Source: a virus. From it: a stretch of DNA of 55,560 nt. A program made the position numbers and the translations under genes. The notes beneath the pieces were generated by a model that saw nothing but the letters and a program-made list of their open reading frames with translations, ran no database searches and was not told where the DNA came from. The DNA lies in IMG/VR virus record IMGVR_UViG_3300033146_001559, positions 1-55,560 of that record. One strand, written 5' to 3'. Positions 1-9,236 of the stretch are shown piece after piece (positions within the stretch are counted from its first letter, which is position 1; every line of letters begins with the position of its first letter).

Positions 1-88
1 TCCATACGGAAGAAACGTAATCATCGCCCGATGCGAAAAGTGGTCCGCGCCAAAACGGGTCATGCTGTGAATGTTTATAACTACTCAT
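1..88 (-). CDS. Hypothetical protein, cut by the window edge
   Basis: The first 29 codons of a leftward gene that runs off the left edge. The product begins MSSYKHSQHDPFWRGP and I do not recognise it. The start is supported by an ATAATTA box exactly five bases before the ATG, the spacing seen at many virion genes here. Its place just downstream of the gp15 gene suggests a structural role, which is inference only. Confidence 0.5.
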   Translation of the reverse strand, partial: MSSYKHSQHDPFWRGPLFASGDDYVSSVW

Positions 89-129
89 GCTCTTAATTAT
101 GAGAACAGTGCAATATATTACCCGAGGAC

Positions 130-1275
130 TTACGGCTCCCCTATATATTTGTTAGAACATCCAGATAAAGATGTTTCTGATAATCGACTCAGTCCAGTAT
201 ATTTATTCATCAGTATAACATCCACCTCGCCAATAACATCATCTGGCATCACAATAGATACAGTGCCGTCGCCATTATAATAATGACTATCTAATTTGAT
301 CCCATCAAAAGCTGGGTTGTCGGCACTCAAAGAAGCACTACCGCCAAACGGATCATATGCGGTGACGGGGAATACATCAGAATATCGTGGGGTGATGAAA
401 ATGGAGTCGATATTCTCCATGCTCTCACCCTGAAGGTCGATTATCGTCCGTCCACCACCCCACAAATCATAACTAAACCAATCATGATTCTCATCCCAGT
501 CTTCCCCGTCTTCGATCATATCATAACACGACTCCCACCAACTATGGATCGATGGTTGTGCTTTCAGTGTGACCGTATCTGGTTGCTCCATATTGGGCTT
601 CCGATACCAACCACAATCCAACTCCTCCACATACCCGAGATTATATTCGATCTTCTTGATCAACCCAACTTCTCCATAATCGGCTCTATAATACCACCCT
701 TCCAGTGTCAGTCCGAGGTTGGCAATGTATCGAATTTTTGACTTGGAGTCAGTATCCGTGGGTAAATCCATACTAACCGACCCATCCCATGTTACCTTCG
801 ATATCACCTCTTTATCCGTGTGGGGCTCCCTCCATGATAACTGTATATAAGGGTTAAATACTGATAGATAGTGGGCTAGAATCTCTTCCAGATCGCTCCC
901 CTTTGTAGTCACAATCGCTAAATTAAAATCCATATTCACTGGGACAGGTTTCCGATTAACATGGAGTTTATCATTACCCTGCCACCCCCGATCCACCATG
1001 TCGGCTTTCTTCCCCTCGTTCCTACTATCATCTAGCGACATACCAGTCATGGTGACTGACATACACGGTAACACAATCTGTTTATTGAACTGCACGGCCT
1101 CATGGACCTGTCGTGTTTTGTGTCCGTATTTCAGGGGAACTGCAATTGTTTGGAGTATATTACCCCTGACACCACGGGCATCATATTCATACCGACGAAT
1201 GCGACACCCATCAAGTGCCGAAAGGAGATGGATCTTCAATGTTGACAATTCGGAATTCGACGGAATATGATTCAT
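130..1275 (-). CDS. 15: Tail sheath stabiliser / tail completion protein, T4 gp15-like
   Basis: 381 residues. In T4, gp15 forms the ring that caps the tail tube and sheath and contacts the neck. The order of segments follows gp15: an early RRYEY stretch, a VPLKYG strand, QIVLPCMSVTMTG, PVPVNMDFNLAI, a LAHYLSVFNPYIQLSW stretch, and LGLTLEGWYYR near residue 190. T4 gp15 is 272 residues, so about 100 extra acidic and aromatic residues lie at the C terminus. The ATG lies inside a perfect inverted repeat shared with the divergent gp14-like gene, with ATAATTA five bases upstream. The call rests on recalled family pattern, not on an alignment. Confidence 0.7.
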   Translation of the reverse strand: MNHIPSNSELSTLKIHLLSALDGCRIRRYEYDARGVRGNILQTIAVPLKYGHKTRQVHEAVQFNKQIVLPCMSVTMTGMSLDDSRNEGKKADMVDRGWQGNDKLHVNRKPVPVNMDFNLAIVTTKGSDLEEILAHYLSVFNPYIQLSWREPHTDKEVISKVTWDGSVSMDLPTDTDSKSKIRYIANLGLTLEGWYYRADYGEVGLIKKIEYNLGYVEELDCGWYRKPNMEQPDTVTLKAQPSIHSWWESCYDMIEDGEDWDENHDWFSYDLWGGGRTIIDLQGESMENIDSIFITPRYSDVFPVTAYDPFGGSASLSADNPAFDGIKLDSHYYNGDGTVSIVMPDDVIGEVDVILMNKYTGLSRLSETSLSGCSNKYIGEP

Positions 1276-1310
1276 GCCTTTAATTATGTGCGGGGATAAT
1301 TAAAGGCATG
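1273..1310. promoter_or_regulatory. Symmetric divergent late promoters for gp15 and gp14 genes
   Basis: A perfect 15-base inverted repeat (1273-1287 and 1296-1310) separated by eight bases. Each arm contains the whole unit ATAATTAAAGGCATG, so promoter box, five-base spacer and start codon are identical for the two divergent genes. No ribosome-binding site fits between box and start codon. Confidence 0.75.
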
Positions 1311-2045
1311 CCCGTGACATCCACACCAACTTTCGCCCCATCTAATGACAACCTGAAAAGTAGTGGTAAATCATTCATGGATAACTTGATTGGGTGTCAC
1401 CCAATGGGTATCCTAGAGCAGAGTGGGGTAATGTTAGAAAAATTACTGGGAATTGACCTACTATATTATCGCCAAAATTTTGACCCAAAAAAAGCACACC
1501 CCATATACGGAGATGAGACCTCGGAATTTTTGGATCCATATCTGATTCGGGGTCTTGTGCAGATGAATACGGACAATACTCTTCTTTCTCAGTTTGGTAT
1601 TGAGGCCGAAAATGATATTGATATTCAAATAACTTATAGTGGATGGGAAACAATTTTTGGTAGTGGTGTCAAACCACAGGCGGGTGATATGTTCGAAGTA
1701 AAGGACCTTCTATGTAATCGACCTGATGGATTCACTAAATCATTATATGTGGTCACGTCGCAGGGTGATGACACACAGTTCGACGTATCCAAACGATGGA
1801 AAATAGCAGGAAAACGTGCCGATTATTCATTCCTCCCCAACCAACCTCGGGAAAAGAGCGGTTCCCCATTATTCGCCAGTAAATTCGTTGGGGTGGTTGA
1901 CAATAAAACTCTTGAGCCTATCATCGATGAGGGGTTTGAGAATCCAATAGAGCGCGATATTGACGATATTGCTGAAGATAACTTCAAAAACGAAAATAGT
2001 AATGTGTATGGAGGTGGTTATTACATAGACGAAGATGATATGTAA
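1308..2045 (+). CDS. 14: Neck protein, T4 gp14-like
   Basis: 245 residues, close to T4 gp14 (256). gp14 joins gp13 in the neck ring that seals the filled head and receives the tail. Matching features in the same order are an early LLYYR motif, LLSQFGIEAENDIDI around residues 93-107 (T4: FFSKFGFEVRDEVTL), a PQAGDMFEV turn, and a long acidic C-terminal tail. It faces the gp15-like gene across a shared promoter, and gp14 and gp15 act together at the head-tail joint. It converges with the protease gene, 13 bases away, with no visible terminator between them. Confidence 0.65.
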   Translation: MPVTSTPTFAPSNDNLKSSGKSFMDNLIGCHPMGILEQSGVMLEKLLGIDLLYYRQNFDPKKAHPIYGDETSEFLDPYLIRGLVQMNTDNTLLSQFGIEAENDIDIQITYSGWETIFGSGVKPQAGDMFEVKDLLCNRPDGFTKSLYVVTSQGDDTQFDVSKRWKIAGKRADYSFLPNQPREKSGSPLFASKFVGVVDNKTLEPIIDEGFENPIERDIDDIAEDNFKNENSNVYGGGYYIDEDDM

Positions 2046-2058
2046 GCGAATATATCAC

Positions 2059-2733
2059 CTACATAGTTCGAATACAATGGAGAACTGCATTCACTATATA
2101 CTGTTCCTTGTCATGTCGCGGTAACCTAACTAGAGATTCTTCCAAGTTATCGAGTGGTTGCGCTAGAAATCCTCCATCACTCCCAATGATCCACTCCCGC
2201 TGTTCCAAAAGAGGATCAACAATTGCAGACGAAACGCTCGGATCCTGAACAGTGTCATAACACACAATTCGCATATACCTAACATAGTCCGCCTCACCAC
2301 CATGGTTTTCGTCGATTTGACCAAGGGCTCGACTGGACTTTCCGACCATACCACCACCATCAATAAGAGCGCGTTGGATACGCCCCATCGGGGTGTCTAG
2401 GACGACTGCCTTTCCATAAACAGTTCCATCATTTTCCATGCGCAGACTAACAGTTCGGTCACAAGCTCGCTCGAGATCAACGTCGGGGGTCGACGGATGG
2501 TTAAGTTCATTGAAAGCTCTTTTGGTTTTTACGAATTCTTCGTTATAACGGCCAATGTCGGTATGCATTTCGGTTGGGTCATAAATTCGTCCATTCTTAT
2601 TTTTTTTACCTGCTTCACCAAAAATACCCTCGACATACATCCGCTTGGGTTCCCCTGTGTTTGTCTGTTCTTCAAACGTTTCGAGAATGTTGTTGTTGGT
2701 TCCCACCAAAAGTTTAAATGCGCTATTAGCCAT
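2059..2733 (-). CDS. 21: Prohead core protease, T4 gp21 (peptidase S80)
   Basis: 224 residues, near the usual size. This serine protease sits in the prohead core and cleaves scaffold and capsid proteins before packaging. The family signatures are visible: YVEGIFGEAG near residue 33, the catalytic His in FNELNHP (His79), and the catalytic Ser in GKSSRALG (Ser133 or Ser134). An ATAATTA box lies five bases before the ATG. It is divergent from the portal gene, 72 bases away, a pair that works together in head assembly. Confidence 0.92.
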   Translation of the reverse strand: MANSAFKLLVGTNNNILETFEEQTNTGEPKRMYVEGIFGEAGKKNKNGRIYDPTEMHTDIGRYNEEFVKTKRAFNELNHPSTPDVDLERACDRTVSLRMENDGTVYGKAVVLDTPMGRIQRALIDGGGMVGKSSRALGQIDENHGGEADYVRYMRIVCYDTVQDPSVSSAIVDPLLEQREWIIGSDGGFLAQPLDNLEESLVRLPRHDKEQYIVNAVLHCIRTM

Positions 2734-2805
2734 AACTCTAATTATGCGTTTTGTTTTAATTTAGGAAAATGGTTGCTTTATCGGGTGGTCATCATAATTA
2801 AATCC

Positions 2806-4812
2806 ATGGCAAATAATAGTTTAAACCCTCTTTCATGGTTCTCAAGTCAGAGCAAGTCCAAGAACCCAAACCGAGAAGAGGATATTAGTAAGGCGATCAG
2901 AAAAGCTGTTGTCATGGACGAACTTGGGGACACTAGGTCGCGGGAGACTGATAGGCTTGCGGTGTCAACCATTGACGCTCCGTGGAAGGATGATAAGGAG
3001 CAGGGGGGAATTATGGGGGCATGGCAAAATACTGGATTCCGTCATTATATGGCATTCAACTTCAATCGGGATAAGGTGGCTCGGGTAGCAGACTACCGCT
3101 CACTGGCAAAAGAAGAGAAAATCGATGCCTGTCTACACGAACTAACAATTTCATGTCTCGCCTCTCATGATGGGGTGGAGATGGTTGAAGCCAAACTGGG
3201 CGGTGATTATGCGGACAAAACAAAGCAGATCATCGACGAGGAGTTACGTTATGTTATTAATCTTTTCAGGTTTGAAGAAAGGGGACAGGAATATTTTAAG
3301 GAGTTCCTAACATGTGGTGAGTTGGTATTTGAAAATGTGTTTTCGGTGATGAAGCCAGAACTTGGGATTCTGGACATCAAAGCTATTCCACCTGAGAATA
3401 TGGACCCCATTTACCGAAATCAGTATAATGAAGAGATCGAGGCCTTTATTTTAAGAAAACCCAATAACCAACTTGGGGATCAAGGTAATCGATATTTCCA
3501 ACAAACGCGATCACAGAAACATACACAGACGTTTGACACAATACCACTTGCAAGTAGCCAAGTTACTTATTGCAACTCGGGTGAATGGGATGACACCCTG
3601 AGTATGAGCATACCCTATATTACGAGGGGTCAAGATGCCCAGAAGAAATTGACGCTGATCGAAGATTCAATTATTATTAATGCAATGGTTAATGCCCCAG
3701 AGCGGCTACTATGGAATATCCCAACGGGTAATATGGATTCTGCGTCACAAGCGCGATACATGCGAAACATCATCAACTCCCATAAGAGCAAGAAAGGAAC
3801 AGACCAGAACGGTAATATTCTCGACAAATATGATCCAATTAGTATTACCGAGGATTTTTACATACCAGTTGGTTCGGATGGGGTATCAGCCACCGTTAGT
3901 CGCATGGCTGGTAGTTCTGCCTTCGGTAGTGGCTTTAATGGTATGTTGGACTATTTTCATGCTAAGGTATATGAGGATATGCACGTGCCGATTTCTAGGT
4001 TAAACCCAGAGACGGCTGGAACCGACGGAACCACGATCACAATGCAGGAACTGGCTTTTGCTGAACGTATCATCGCTATTCAGAAAAAAGTTGCCGCTGC
4101 CATCAAGAAAACATTAATTGTTCATCTGAAGCTCAAGGGGTTAAAACTTCATCACGAAAGTTGTGCTGGTGGTATTTTACTCGAACGGAGTGATATGCAT
4201 ATGAGTTCTATTACTGACGAATTGTTATTCGAAAAACATATAGAGCTGGTAGAGCGTGACTATTACTCAGGTCAACTAGTCGAACAATGTATCACCGAAA
4301 ATAATACCACACTATTACATGAAATCGGCACAAGTTACTGGGATCAATATGAATTAAATGAATATGATATCAAAGTGGTGTTTAGTTTACCAACGTCATT
4401 CATGGCCCTTCGTGACCAACAGCAATTTGACCTCAAGTGGACAAACTTCAACACCATGGCGGGCAGTGGTTTCTTCTCCGTATTTCTTTTAGCCAAGGAA
4501 CACTTAGGCATGACCGACGATGAAATACTCCGTCATGTTGAGTGGAAGAAAAAGGAGGCCGAGAAAAACTGGGAGCTGGGGCAGATCGAAGAAGGTGGCC
4601 CAGAATTCCGAGAAGCTCAAGCCGAAGCTCTTGGTGCTGACATTGGTGGTGATATGGGAAGTGCTCTTGGTGGTGATATGGGGGGAACACCCGACTTTGG
4701 TGGTGGTGATATGGACGGCATCGACGGGGATGAAGAAGCACCACTCCCGTCGTCGGATAGTGGTGCTGAGTTGGATGATTTAGAAGAAATCCCCGATGAG
4801 CCAGAGAGGTAG
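2806..4812 (+). CDS. 20: Portal protein, T4 gp20-like
   Basis: 668 residues. It would form the dodecameric vertex through which DNA is packaged and to which the neck attaches. Gp20-like features include FNRDKVARVADYR, an YKEFLTCGELVFENV-like segment near residues 165-180, AIPPENMDPI, and the conserved MNAPERLLWNIPTG followed by SQARYMRN; a clip/stem-like helical region follows VSRLNPETAG. The C-terminal 80 residues are low-complexity Gly/Asp/Met repeats (GGDMG). The frame is open upstream, but I place the start at 2806 because ATAATTA sits five bases before that ATG; upstream starts would overlap the divergent protease gene. Confidence 0.9.
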   Translation: MANNSLNPLSWFSSQSKSKNPNREEDISKAIRKAVVMDELGDTRSRETDRLAVSTIDAPWKDDKEQGGIMGAWQNTGFRHYMAFNFNRDKVARVADYRSLAKEEKIDACLHELTISCLASHDGVEMVEAKLGGDYADKTKQIIDEELRYVINLFRFEERGQEYFKEFLTCGELVFENVFSVMKPELGILDIKAIPPENMDPIYRNQYNEEIEAFILRKPNNQLGDQGNRYFQQTRSQKHTQTFDTIPLASSQVTYCNSGEWDDTLSMSIPYITRGQDAQKKLTLIEDSIIINAMVNAPERLLWNIPTGNMDSASQARYMRNIINSHKSKKGTDQNGNILDKYDPISITEDFYIPVGSDGVSATVSRMAGSSAFGSGFNGMLDYFHAKVYEDMHVPISRLNPETAGTDGTTITMQELAFAERIIAIQKKVAAAIKKTLIVHLKLKGLKLHHESCAGGILLERSDMHMSSITDELLFEKHIELVERDYYSGQLVEQCITENNTTLLHEIGTSYWDQYELNEYDIKVVFSLPTSFMALRDQQQFDLKWTNFNTMAGSGFFSVFLLAKEHLGMTDDEILRHVEWKKKEAEKNWELGQIEEGGPEFREAQAEALGADIGGDMGSALGGDMGGTPDFGGGDMDGIDGDEEAPLPSSDSGAELDDLEEIPDEPER

Positions 4813-4814
4813 AT

Positions 4815-6287
4815 CTAAACGAATATGAAACACCTCGCACTAGCACGAGTTACCCCAACATAGAGATGTTGTAAAACCTCTCTCTTTTTGGGGTTCTTCA
4901 TTATGTCCCTAGCAATAATAATGATATTATCATATGTGCTCCCCTGTGATTTGTATGTGGTTAAACACGGGGCATATTTCAGTCGGGCAAATCGTTTATC
5001 CAATTTATAGTAAATCACCCACTTATCACGTGAGGCTTTCCCCCTCTTCATTCTTAGTGCGTTCTTCTTTAGACGCTCCAAATGTGCTTCATACGCGACA
5101 TAGCTGTCTTCGTGGACTATCTCTATCTGTGAGACCCGTCCCGTGTATAGATTTTTAATCTGCGCAATATAACAGTCATACATCTCACCATGAGCCATCC
5201 GTGGCTCAATCGTATAATCCTGAATAATCAATTCCTCGTTTGTCTGATACTCAATCTGGGAACCATCCGTGGTAAAAATCGGCTTATCTACGATAACCTT
5301 ATCACCAGTAACATATTTTGGGAGATACATCACCCCACCCTTATAAAAAGGATATTCTTCCTTTACCTTTTGGATCAGATCATCACCATGGAATCCATCT
5401 GCTTTGAATTTTTCAACCGATTCTTTGATCTTCTCTTTATAGATCATTTTCCGAATCTGTGTATTTAGCCCATTAACGGTGTTATTTGTCCATGCAACGA
5501 CTCGACAGTGATTTGGGTCTGCATCATACTTACCCCCCGTGAATAGCTTCTCAAGGACGGCCTTGTAGTCTTTCTGATGAACTACCATCACACCATGTCC
5601 ATCATCATTCACTTGAGTGACTGGTCGGAACGTCCCCTCGCGAATCTCCTTGCTCAATTTGATAATAGGGTTTGTTCCTTTTTGGCGGACAATCTCGGTT
5701 AAACTCGAGTGCCCAATGTTATTACTCTTACGGCGGTCTTCGTCCATTGGCGCAGATGACTTGTGGTGAACGGGGGGTAACTGCTTTCCATCACCAACAA
5801 AAATGATCTTCAAAAATGGGTTGATCTCGATCTCCTCTAGGAGGAACGCAAACAACTTATCATCAAGCATGGACGCCTCATCGATGATGATGAGGTCATA
5901 GTCACCGACTTTATTGGGGTTCTTCCGATCTTTAACGAATGTCTCAACCCCGCCATCAGTCACAATTGGTTTTAATCCCAGCAAACTATGAACCGTTAAA
6001 TACGCGAGATTCTCCTCACTCTCAAAGTCTGCCATGTGGACAAGCACCCGAAGCGCTTTGTGGGTGGGACAAGCAATACATATACGTGTTCCGTATCGAG
6101 CAATCTGTTCCTCCACGAACATGTTTACTGAAAAGCTTTTCCCAACGCCCGCGTATCCCTCGAAACAAAATAGTTGTTCCCCGCCTTTAATGAAATCCGT
6201 TAAGCGTTGATATGCATCTTTCTGTCCCCCAATAAGTAGTTCGGTGTCTGGTAATTTCGGCTGTCTTAACCGTCTATTTTCAATCAT
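4815..6287 (-). CDS. dda: SF1B DNA helicase, T4 Dda-like
   Basis: 490 residues. Dda is a 5'-3' helicase that helps start replication and strips proteins from DNA. Visible motifs: Walker A GYAGVGKS (44-51), motif II DEAS (136-139), a GDGKQLPP motif III, TTYKSQGST near the C terminus, and the final YVGVTRAS motif VI. Length and motif order match T4 Dda (439) with a modest C-terminal insertion. I choose the ATG at 6287; a TTG two codons upstream is also in frame. A TATAATT box is present but only four bases from this ATG, shorter than usual here. It converges with the portal gene, leaving two bases. Confidence 0.92.
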   Translation of the reverse strand: MIENRRLRQPKLPDTELLIGGQKDAYQRLTDFIKGGEQLFCFEGYAGVGKSFSVNMFVEEQIARYGTRICIACPTHKALRVLVHMADFESEENLAYLTVHSLLGLKPIVTDGGVETFVKDRKNPNKVGDYDLIIIDEASMLDDKLFAFLLEEIEINPFLKIIFVGDGKQLPPVHHKSSAPMDEDRRKSNNIGHSSLTEIVRQKGTNPIIKLSKEIREGTFRPVTQVNDDGHGVMVVHQKDYKAVLEKLFTGGKYDADPNHCRVVAWTNNTVNGLNTQIRKMIYKEKIKESVEKFKADGFHGDDLIQKVKEEYPFYKGGVMYLPKYVTGDKVIVDKPIFTTDGSQIEYQTNEELIIQDYTIEPRMAHGEMYDCYIAQIKNLYTGRVSQIEIVHEDSYVAYEAHLERLKKNALRMKRGKASRDKWVIYYKLDKRFARLKYAPCLTTYKSQGSTYDNIIIIARDIMKNPKKREVLQHLYVGVTRASARCFIFV

Positions 6288-6362
6288 GCCCAATTATAGC
6301 ACCATTTTAGTGACGAACAACCATTAAAATAAAAAAAACACGATGAAGTTATAATTAAAGAT

Positions 6363-7001
6363 ATGAGCAAATCAATTTTTGAGCCATCCGTAGTGGAAAA
6401 CCTATCCAGTGTGTTCAGCGAAATGACCACACAAACACAGCCAACTAAGACTAAACCGTCCAAGCGGGTTGTCCGAGAAAGTGTTGAATCCAACAAAGGG
6501 GTCACTCCTGCCGTCGCGACCATTGTTAAAGAAAAGAGTGTCAAGACTCTATCTTCGTTTAATGCGGTGTTCAACGCTGTGATTGGCGAGTCTGATGAAT
6601 TCGACGATATTGATATGGATGTAGACGTTGATGTAGAAGATGGGGTCGGTGAAGGGGAAATGGTTGAGATCCCTCGCGCATTGTTGGATGAGTTGATCAC
6701 CTACCTCGAAGATCCTATGGGTGATGATGAAGAATCTGACGTTGATGATTTTGATATGGATCTCCCAGAAGAAAAGATTCAGGTGTCCAAACTCACCACT
6801 AAAGGGGGTTCGACTGTATCTGGTTCAGTCATAGCAAATGATAACACTAAACAGAGTGCTAAAAAATCAGGAAGTGCCTGTGGTAAGAAAGTCCGTGATG
6901 GTAAAGCGTCGCTACTAAATCGACTCTATTCATTTAAAGTATCTGGTAGTCCCACGGCTAAGGTCAAAATGGTCGTCGGACAAAAAGCACTAGTCAAGTA
7001 G
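6363..7001 (+). CDS. Hypothetical acidic protein, possible prohead core component
   Basis: 212 residues, not recognised. The N-terminal third is Thr/Lys-rich, the middle (about 76-140) is a very acidic run with alternating Asp/Val and Asp/Met, and the C-terminal quarter is basic (KKSGSACGKKVRDGK). That charge pattern resembles phage scaffold or core proteins, but I see no diagnostic motif. A TATAATTA box lies five bases before the ATG, placing it with the structural genes. A hairpin terminator follows the stop codon. Confidence 0.75.
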   Translation: MSKSIFEPSVVENLSSVFSEMTTQTQPTKTKPSKRVVRESVESNKGVTPAVATIVKEKSVKTLSSFNAVFNAVIGESDEFDDIDMDVDVDVEDGVGEGEMVEIPRALLDELITYLEDPMGDDEESDVDDFDMDLPEEKIQVSKLTTKGGSTVSGSVIANDNTKQSAKKSGSACGKKVRDGKASLLNRLYSFKVSGSPTAKVKMVVGQKALVK

Positions 7002-7019
7002 ACCATTACTATTATATTT

Positions 7020-7053
7020 AAACTCCATGGTATGTCAATATCATGGAGTTTTT
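7020..7053. terminator. Bidirectional hairpin terminator
   Basis: Perfect 10-base stem (7020-7029 with 7042-7051, ending CATGGAGTTT), 12-base loop, short T run on the rightward side and A/T-rich sequence on the left. It lies between two convergent genes and can end transcription from both. Confidence 0.7.
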
Positions 7054-7057
7054 GCGT

Positions 7058-7450
7058 CTACTTATCCATAAATTCAATTTTCTGCTGGGCCGTCATGTCG
7101 CGAATGTTATCCCTAAAAAACACCCAGAAATTATTAATCTCTGTTGGGTTGGTCACGGGGAAGATCCTAATCATGTGTAATGATTCACATGCGGAGTTTC
7201 GATATTCCTGTCGGAATAAATCCCAGTAGGTCACTAGATTGTGGGCTTCTTGGTTCAGTGAGTTCATGGCTGATGGGGGTCGAAAATTCAACACCTTTAC
7301 GCCAAATTCGGACATCAATACCGCTGGTGAATTTGTAGCAAGGGCGCGGCGGGTAAGCATCGCCCCACTCTTTGGAACCCTACGAACCCATTTCATTTCA
7401 ATAACACTGTTTTTGAGGGAAGTATCAAGTAAACTTCTATTAATAGCCAT
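7058..7450 (-). CDS. Hypothetical protein, possible small SH3-barrel fold
   Basis: 130 residues. An early MKWVRRVPKSG strand pair and a later YWDLFRQEYRNSACESL segment resemble small phage/bacterial SH3-barrel proteins of the DUF2693 type (strand, WDL..., R-S/F..-S), but this is a weak impression. The C-terminal 40 residues are Phe/Asn-rich. ATAATTA is five bases before the ATG. No function assigned. Confidence 0.7.
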   Translation of the reverse strand: MAINRSLLDTSLKNSVIEMKWVRRVPKSGAMLTRRALATNSPAVLMSEFGVKVLNFRPPSAMNSLNQEAHNLVTYWDLFRQEYRNSACESLHMIRIFPVTNPTEINNFWVFFRDNIRDMTAQQKIEFMDK

Positions 7451-7454
7451 GACA

Positions 7455-7850
7455 TTAATTATTCATGATACTATCAACGGCATCGGAAAAATTGGCATTT
7501 TCTAGATATTCGGCGGCACGCGCACTAGACACGTCAAACACGGTCATTACCCATTTAATACTCTCATCGGACGCGTGGACACTTTCTACCTTCGGTGCTT
7601 TATTATAGCTACTGAATATTCGTCTCGCATCATAACGCGTCTTCGGGAGTATTGACTGTAATACCGACACCTTGGTGTTATTTGACCTTTCATGCCAAAA
7701 AGAGTTATTTACCGTCGTGTTGAGCATTTTAGCAAATGCCCTGTTATTGTAAGACAAAAACCGTATAACAGGAAACATCGGAAATGTTTCATAGTATATT
7801 GGTGCTGTCTTATGGGTTATTATATCCTCGAGGTATTTGCTTAGACTCAT
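7455..7850 (-). CDS. 62: Putative clamp-loader small subunit, T4 gp62-like
   Basis: 131 residues from the ATG at 7850. Gp62 pairs with gp44 to load the sliding clamp. The layout fits phage clamp-loader A proteins: an N-terminal stretch ending FPMFPVIRFLSYNNRAFAKMLN (positions about 26-47), a basic PKTRYDARRIFSSYNK segment, and a C-terminal helix with AAEYLENANF. T4 gp62 is longer (187), and the cross-family similarity is low, so the call is tentative. The 5' end overlaps the small upstream gene by 41 bases, suggesting coupled translation. Gp44 is not in the window. Confidence 0.5.
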   Translation of the reverse strand: MSLSKYLEDIITHKTAPIYYETFPMFPVIRFLSYNNRAFAKMLNTTVNNSFWHERSNNTKVSVLQSILPKTRYDARRIFSSYNKAPKVESVHASDESIKWVMTVFDVSSARAAEYLENANFSDAVDSIMNN

Positions 7851-7971
7851 TATCGTTTTGTTCTTTCTCTTTTCGCTTCTCGTCATCCAGTGTATCCCAA
7901 ATAGGAGCATCTCTGAATGTTTCCCATTTTACGGCATCTTCGGGTTTTCTACCTTTTCCATTTTGTGACAT
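7810..7971 (-). CDS. Small conserved phage protein (53 residues)
   Basis: A 53-residue product beginning MSQNGKGRKPED. Small phage proteins with an N-terminal NGKG-KP motif are common and of unknown role. A degenerate box (ACTAAATA) lies five bases before the ATG. It overlaps the start of the putative clamp-loader gene and starts five bases after the stop of the glycosyltransferase gene, so the three look like one transcript. Confidence 0.55.
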   Translation of the reverse strand: MSQNGKGRKPEDAVKWETFRDAPIWDTLDDEKRKEKEQNDNESKQIPRGYNNP

Positions 7972-7975
7972 AATA

Positions 7976-8716
7976 TTATTTAGTAAAATCTCCATATGCT
8001 TTGACGAATTCATAATGACTGTCCAGCCACGAATCATCCATTTCGCCCATACCTTTATGGACTACGAAGATATCCCATGTGGTCAACCCAAGACCATATT
8101 TATATGCTCGGAGTGATGCACTGAGATCATAGTGATGAAATTTGAACCGTTCGTCAAATGTAAACTCTTTCTCCAAACAGGCATCAATGTCAAACGACAT
8201 AAATAATCCATCAAGTAGGATCATTTGTGCTGGAACTGGACCAAAACTAGTTGACCATGTCTCACCATCTTTCTGGTGTGCTACGAATCCTGACTGGTGT
8301 GGTGCTACACCCCACCCATCACTATCAAAACGTGACAGGGTGTGCCATGCCGTTCGGTGATTACGATCAAATGGTAACATGATATCGGTCGCCCCCGCCA
8401 GCCCGACCATACCATAGTCTTTATGTGCCATTTGTAGCTTATTAAACATATCGTTATCAAACAACGTGAGGTCATCGTGTATGAAGCACACATAATACCC
8501 CTCATACCGACTATCAATGTATGTATTATACACCTCGGGGAGTCCTTTAGTGTTATCAGCATTAATCTGGATTGAGACTTGATCTGGATTCTGGTTGGCC
8601 ACTCGCCTCACCGAGGCATACTCATCAGATGCTTTATATTCATCCAATGACTTTGGTGTGGTGACCACAATTATGAGGTCACGTGTATCTTCTTCTGGTG
8701 CTTTTGGGTCGATCAT
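7976..8716 (-). CDS. Glycosyltransferase, StrF-like GT-A family
   Basis: 246 residues. The N-terminal LIIVVTTPKS strand, INADNTKGLPEVYN segment and YYVCFIHDDLTLFD (DxD-type metal site near residue 81) match the GT2-like 'StrF' glycosyltransferase domain; MVGLAGATDI, VPAQMILLDGLFMSF and FDERFKFHHYDLSASLRA follow in family order. It would transfer a sugar from a nucleotide donor; the acceptor is unknown. It has the early-type promoter rather than the late box. It is one of several sugar genes in the window. Confidence 0.82.
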   Translation of the reverse strand: MIDPKAPEEDTRDLIIVVTTPKSLDEYKASDEYASVRRVANQNPDQVSIQINADNTKGLPEVYNTYIDSRYEGYYVCFIHDDLTLFDNDMFNKLQMAHKDYGMVGLAGATDIMLPFDRNHRTAWHTLSRFDSDGWGVAPHQSGFVAHQKDGETWSTSFGPVPAQMILLDGLFMSFDIDACLEKEFTFDERFKFHHYDLSASLRAYKYGLGLTTWDIFVVHKGMGEMDDSWLDSHYEFVKAYGDFTK

Positions 8717-8750
8717 ACACAGATTTTACCACGATTTGGTATTTATGCAA
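8717..8750 (-). promoter_or_regulatory. Early-type promoter for the StrF-like glycosyltransferase
   Basis: On the minus strand: TTGCAT, 16 bases, TAAAAT preceded by TGG (extended -10), then six bases to the ATG. Predicted +1 falls on the start codon. Confidence 0.65.
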
Positions 8751-8771
8751 GCGTAAACGATAATTAAAGTC

Positions 8772-9236
8772 ATGAGCAAATTCATTAAAGAACTTTTTAC
8801 GAAACAACTCCTTTCTGAAGAAGACGGTGTTTATAGAGATCGCAGCAGACGATTCCCAGATTCATCCGAATCGGATTTTGATGGGGGTCTCGATGATGGG
8901 ACGGATTCGTCTGAATACGGAACCGAGGGACTTGGATTCGATGTGAGTGAGACCGAAGAAAAGAACTTCGCTACCGTGTATGCTAAAGTTGATCAGATCG
9001 AATCAATGATGAAAGAACTAGTGGATCCAAAGAATCAAGAGAACTTGACTCGCCAGTTGGCTAACTTCGATCGTAATGACTCCATCGGCAAAGGACTTTT
9101 GGATAAACTATCACGCCCAATCCTAAAATCAGTCGATAGCCTCGGTTCGGTTAAAAACATGCTCGACCAAGTGGCGTCTGCCGAGCCATCACTCCAGCGT
9201 AAGATCGACGCAATCACTAGTCAGAATCAGGGCTAA
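8772..9236 (+). CDS. Hypothetical protein
   Basis: 154 residues, not recognised. The N-terminal half is acidic and Ser/Gly-rich; the C-terminal half is predicted helical with regular leucines (residues about 70-150). The opening MSKFIKELFTKQLLSEE resembles the short leader-like N termini of several unassigned structural genes here. ATAATTA is five bases before the ATG. The last 20 bases overlap the convergent primase gene. Confidence 0.72.
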   Translation: MSKFIKELFTKQLLSEEDGVYRDRSRRFPDSSESDFDGGLDDGTDSSEYGTEGLGFDVSETEEKNFATVYAKVDQIESMMKELVDPKNQENLTRQLANFDRNDSIGKGLLDKLSRPILKSVDSLGSVKNMLDQVASAEPSLQRKIDAITSQNQG

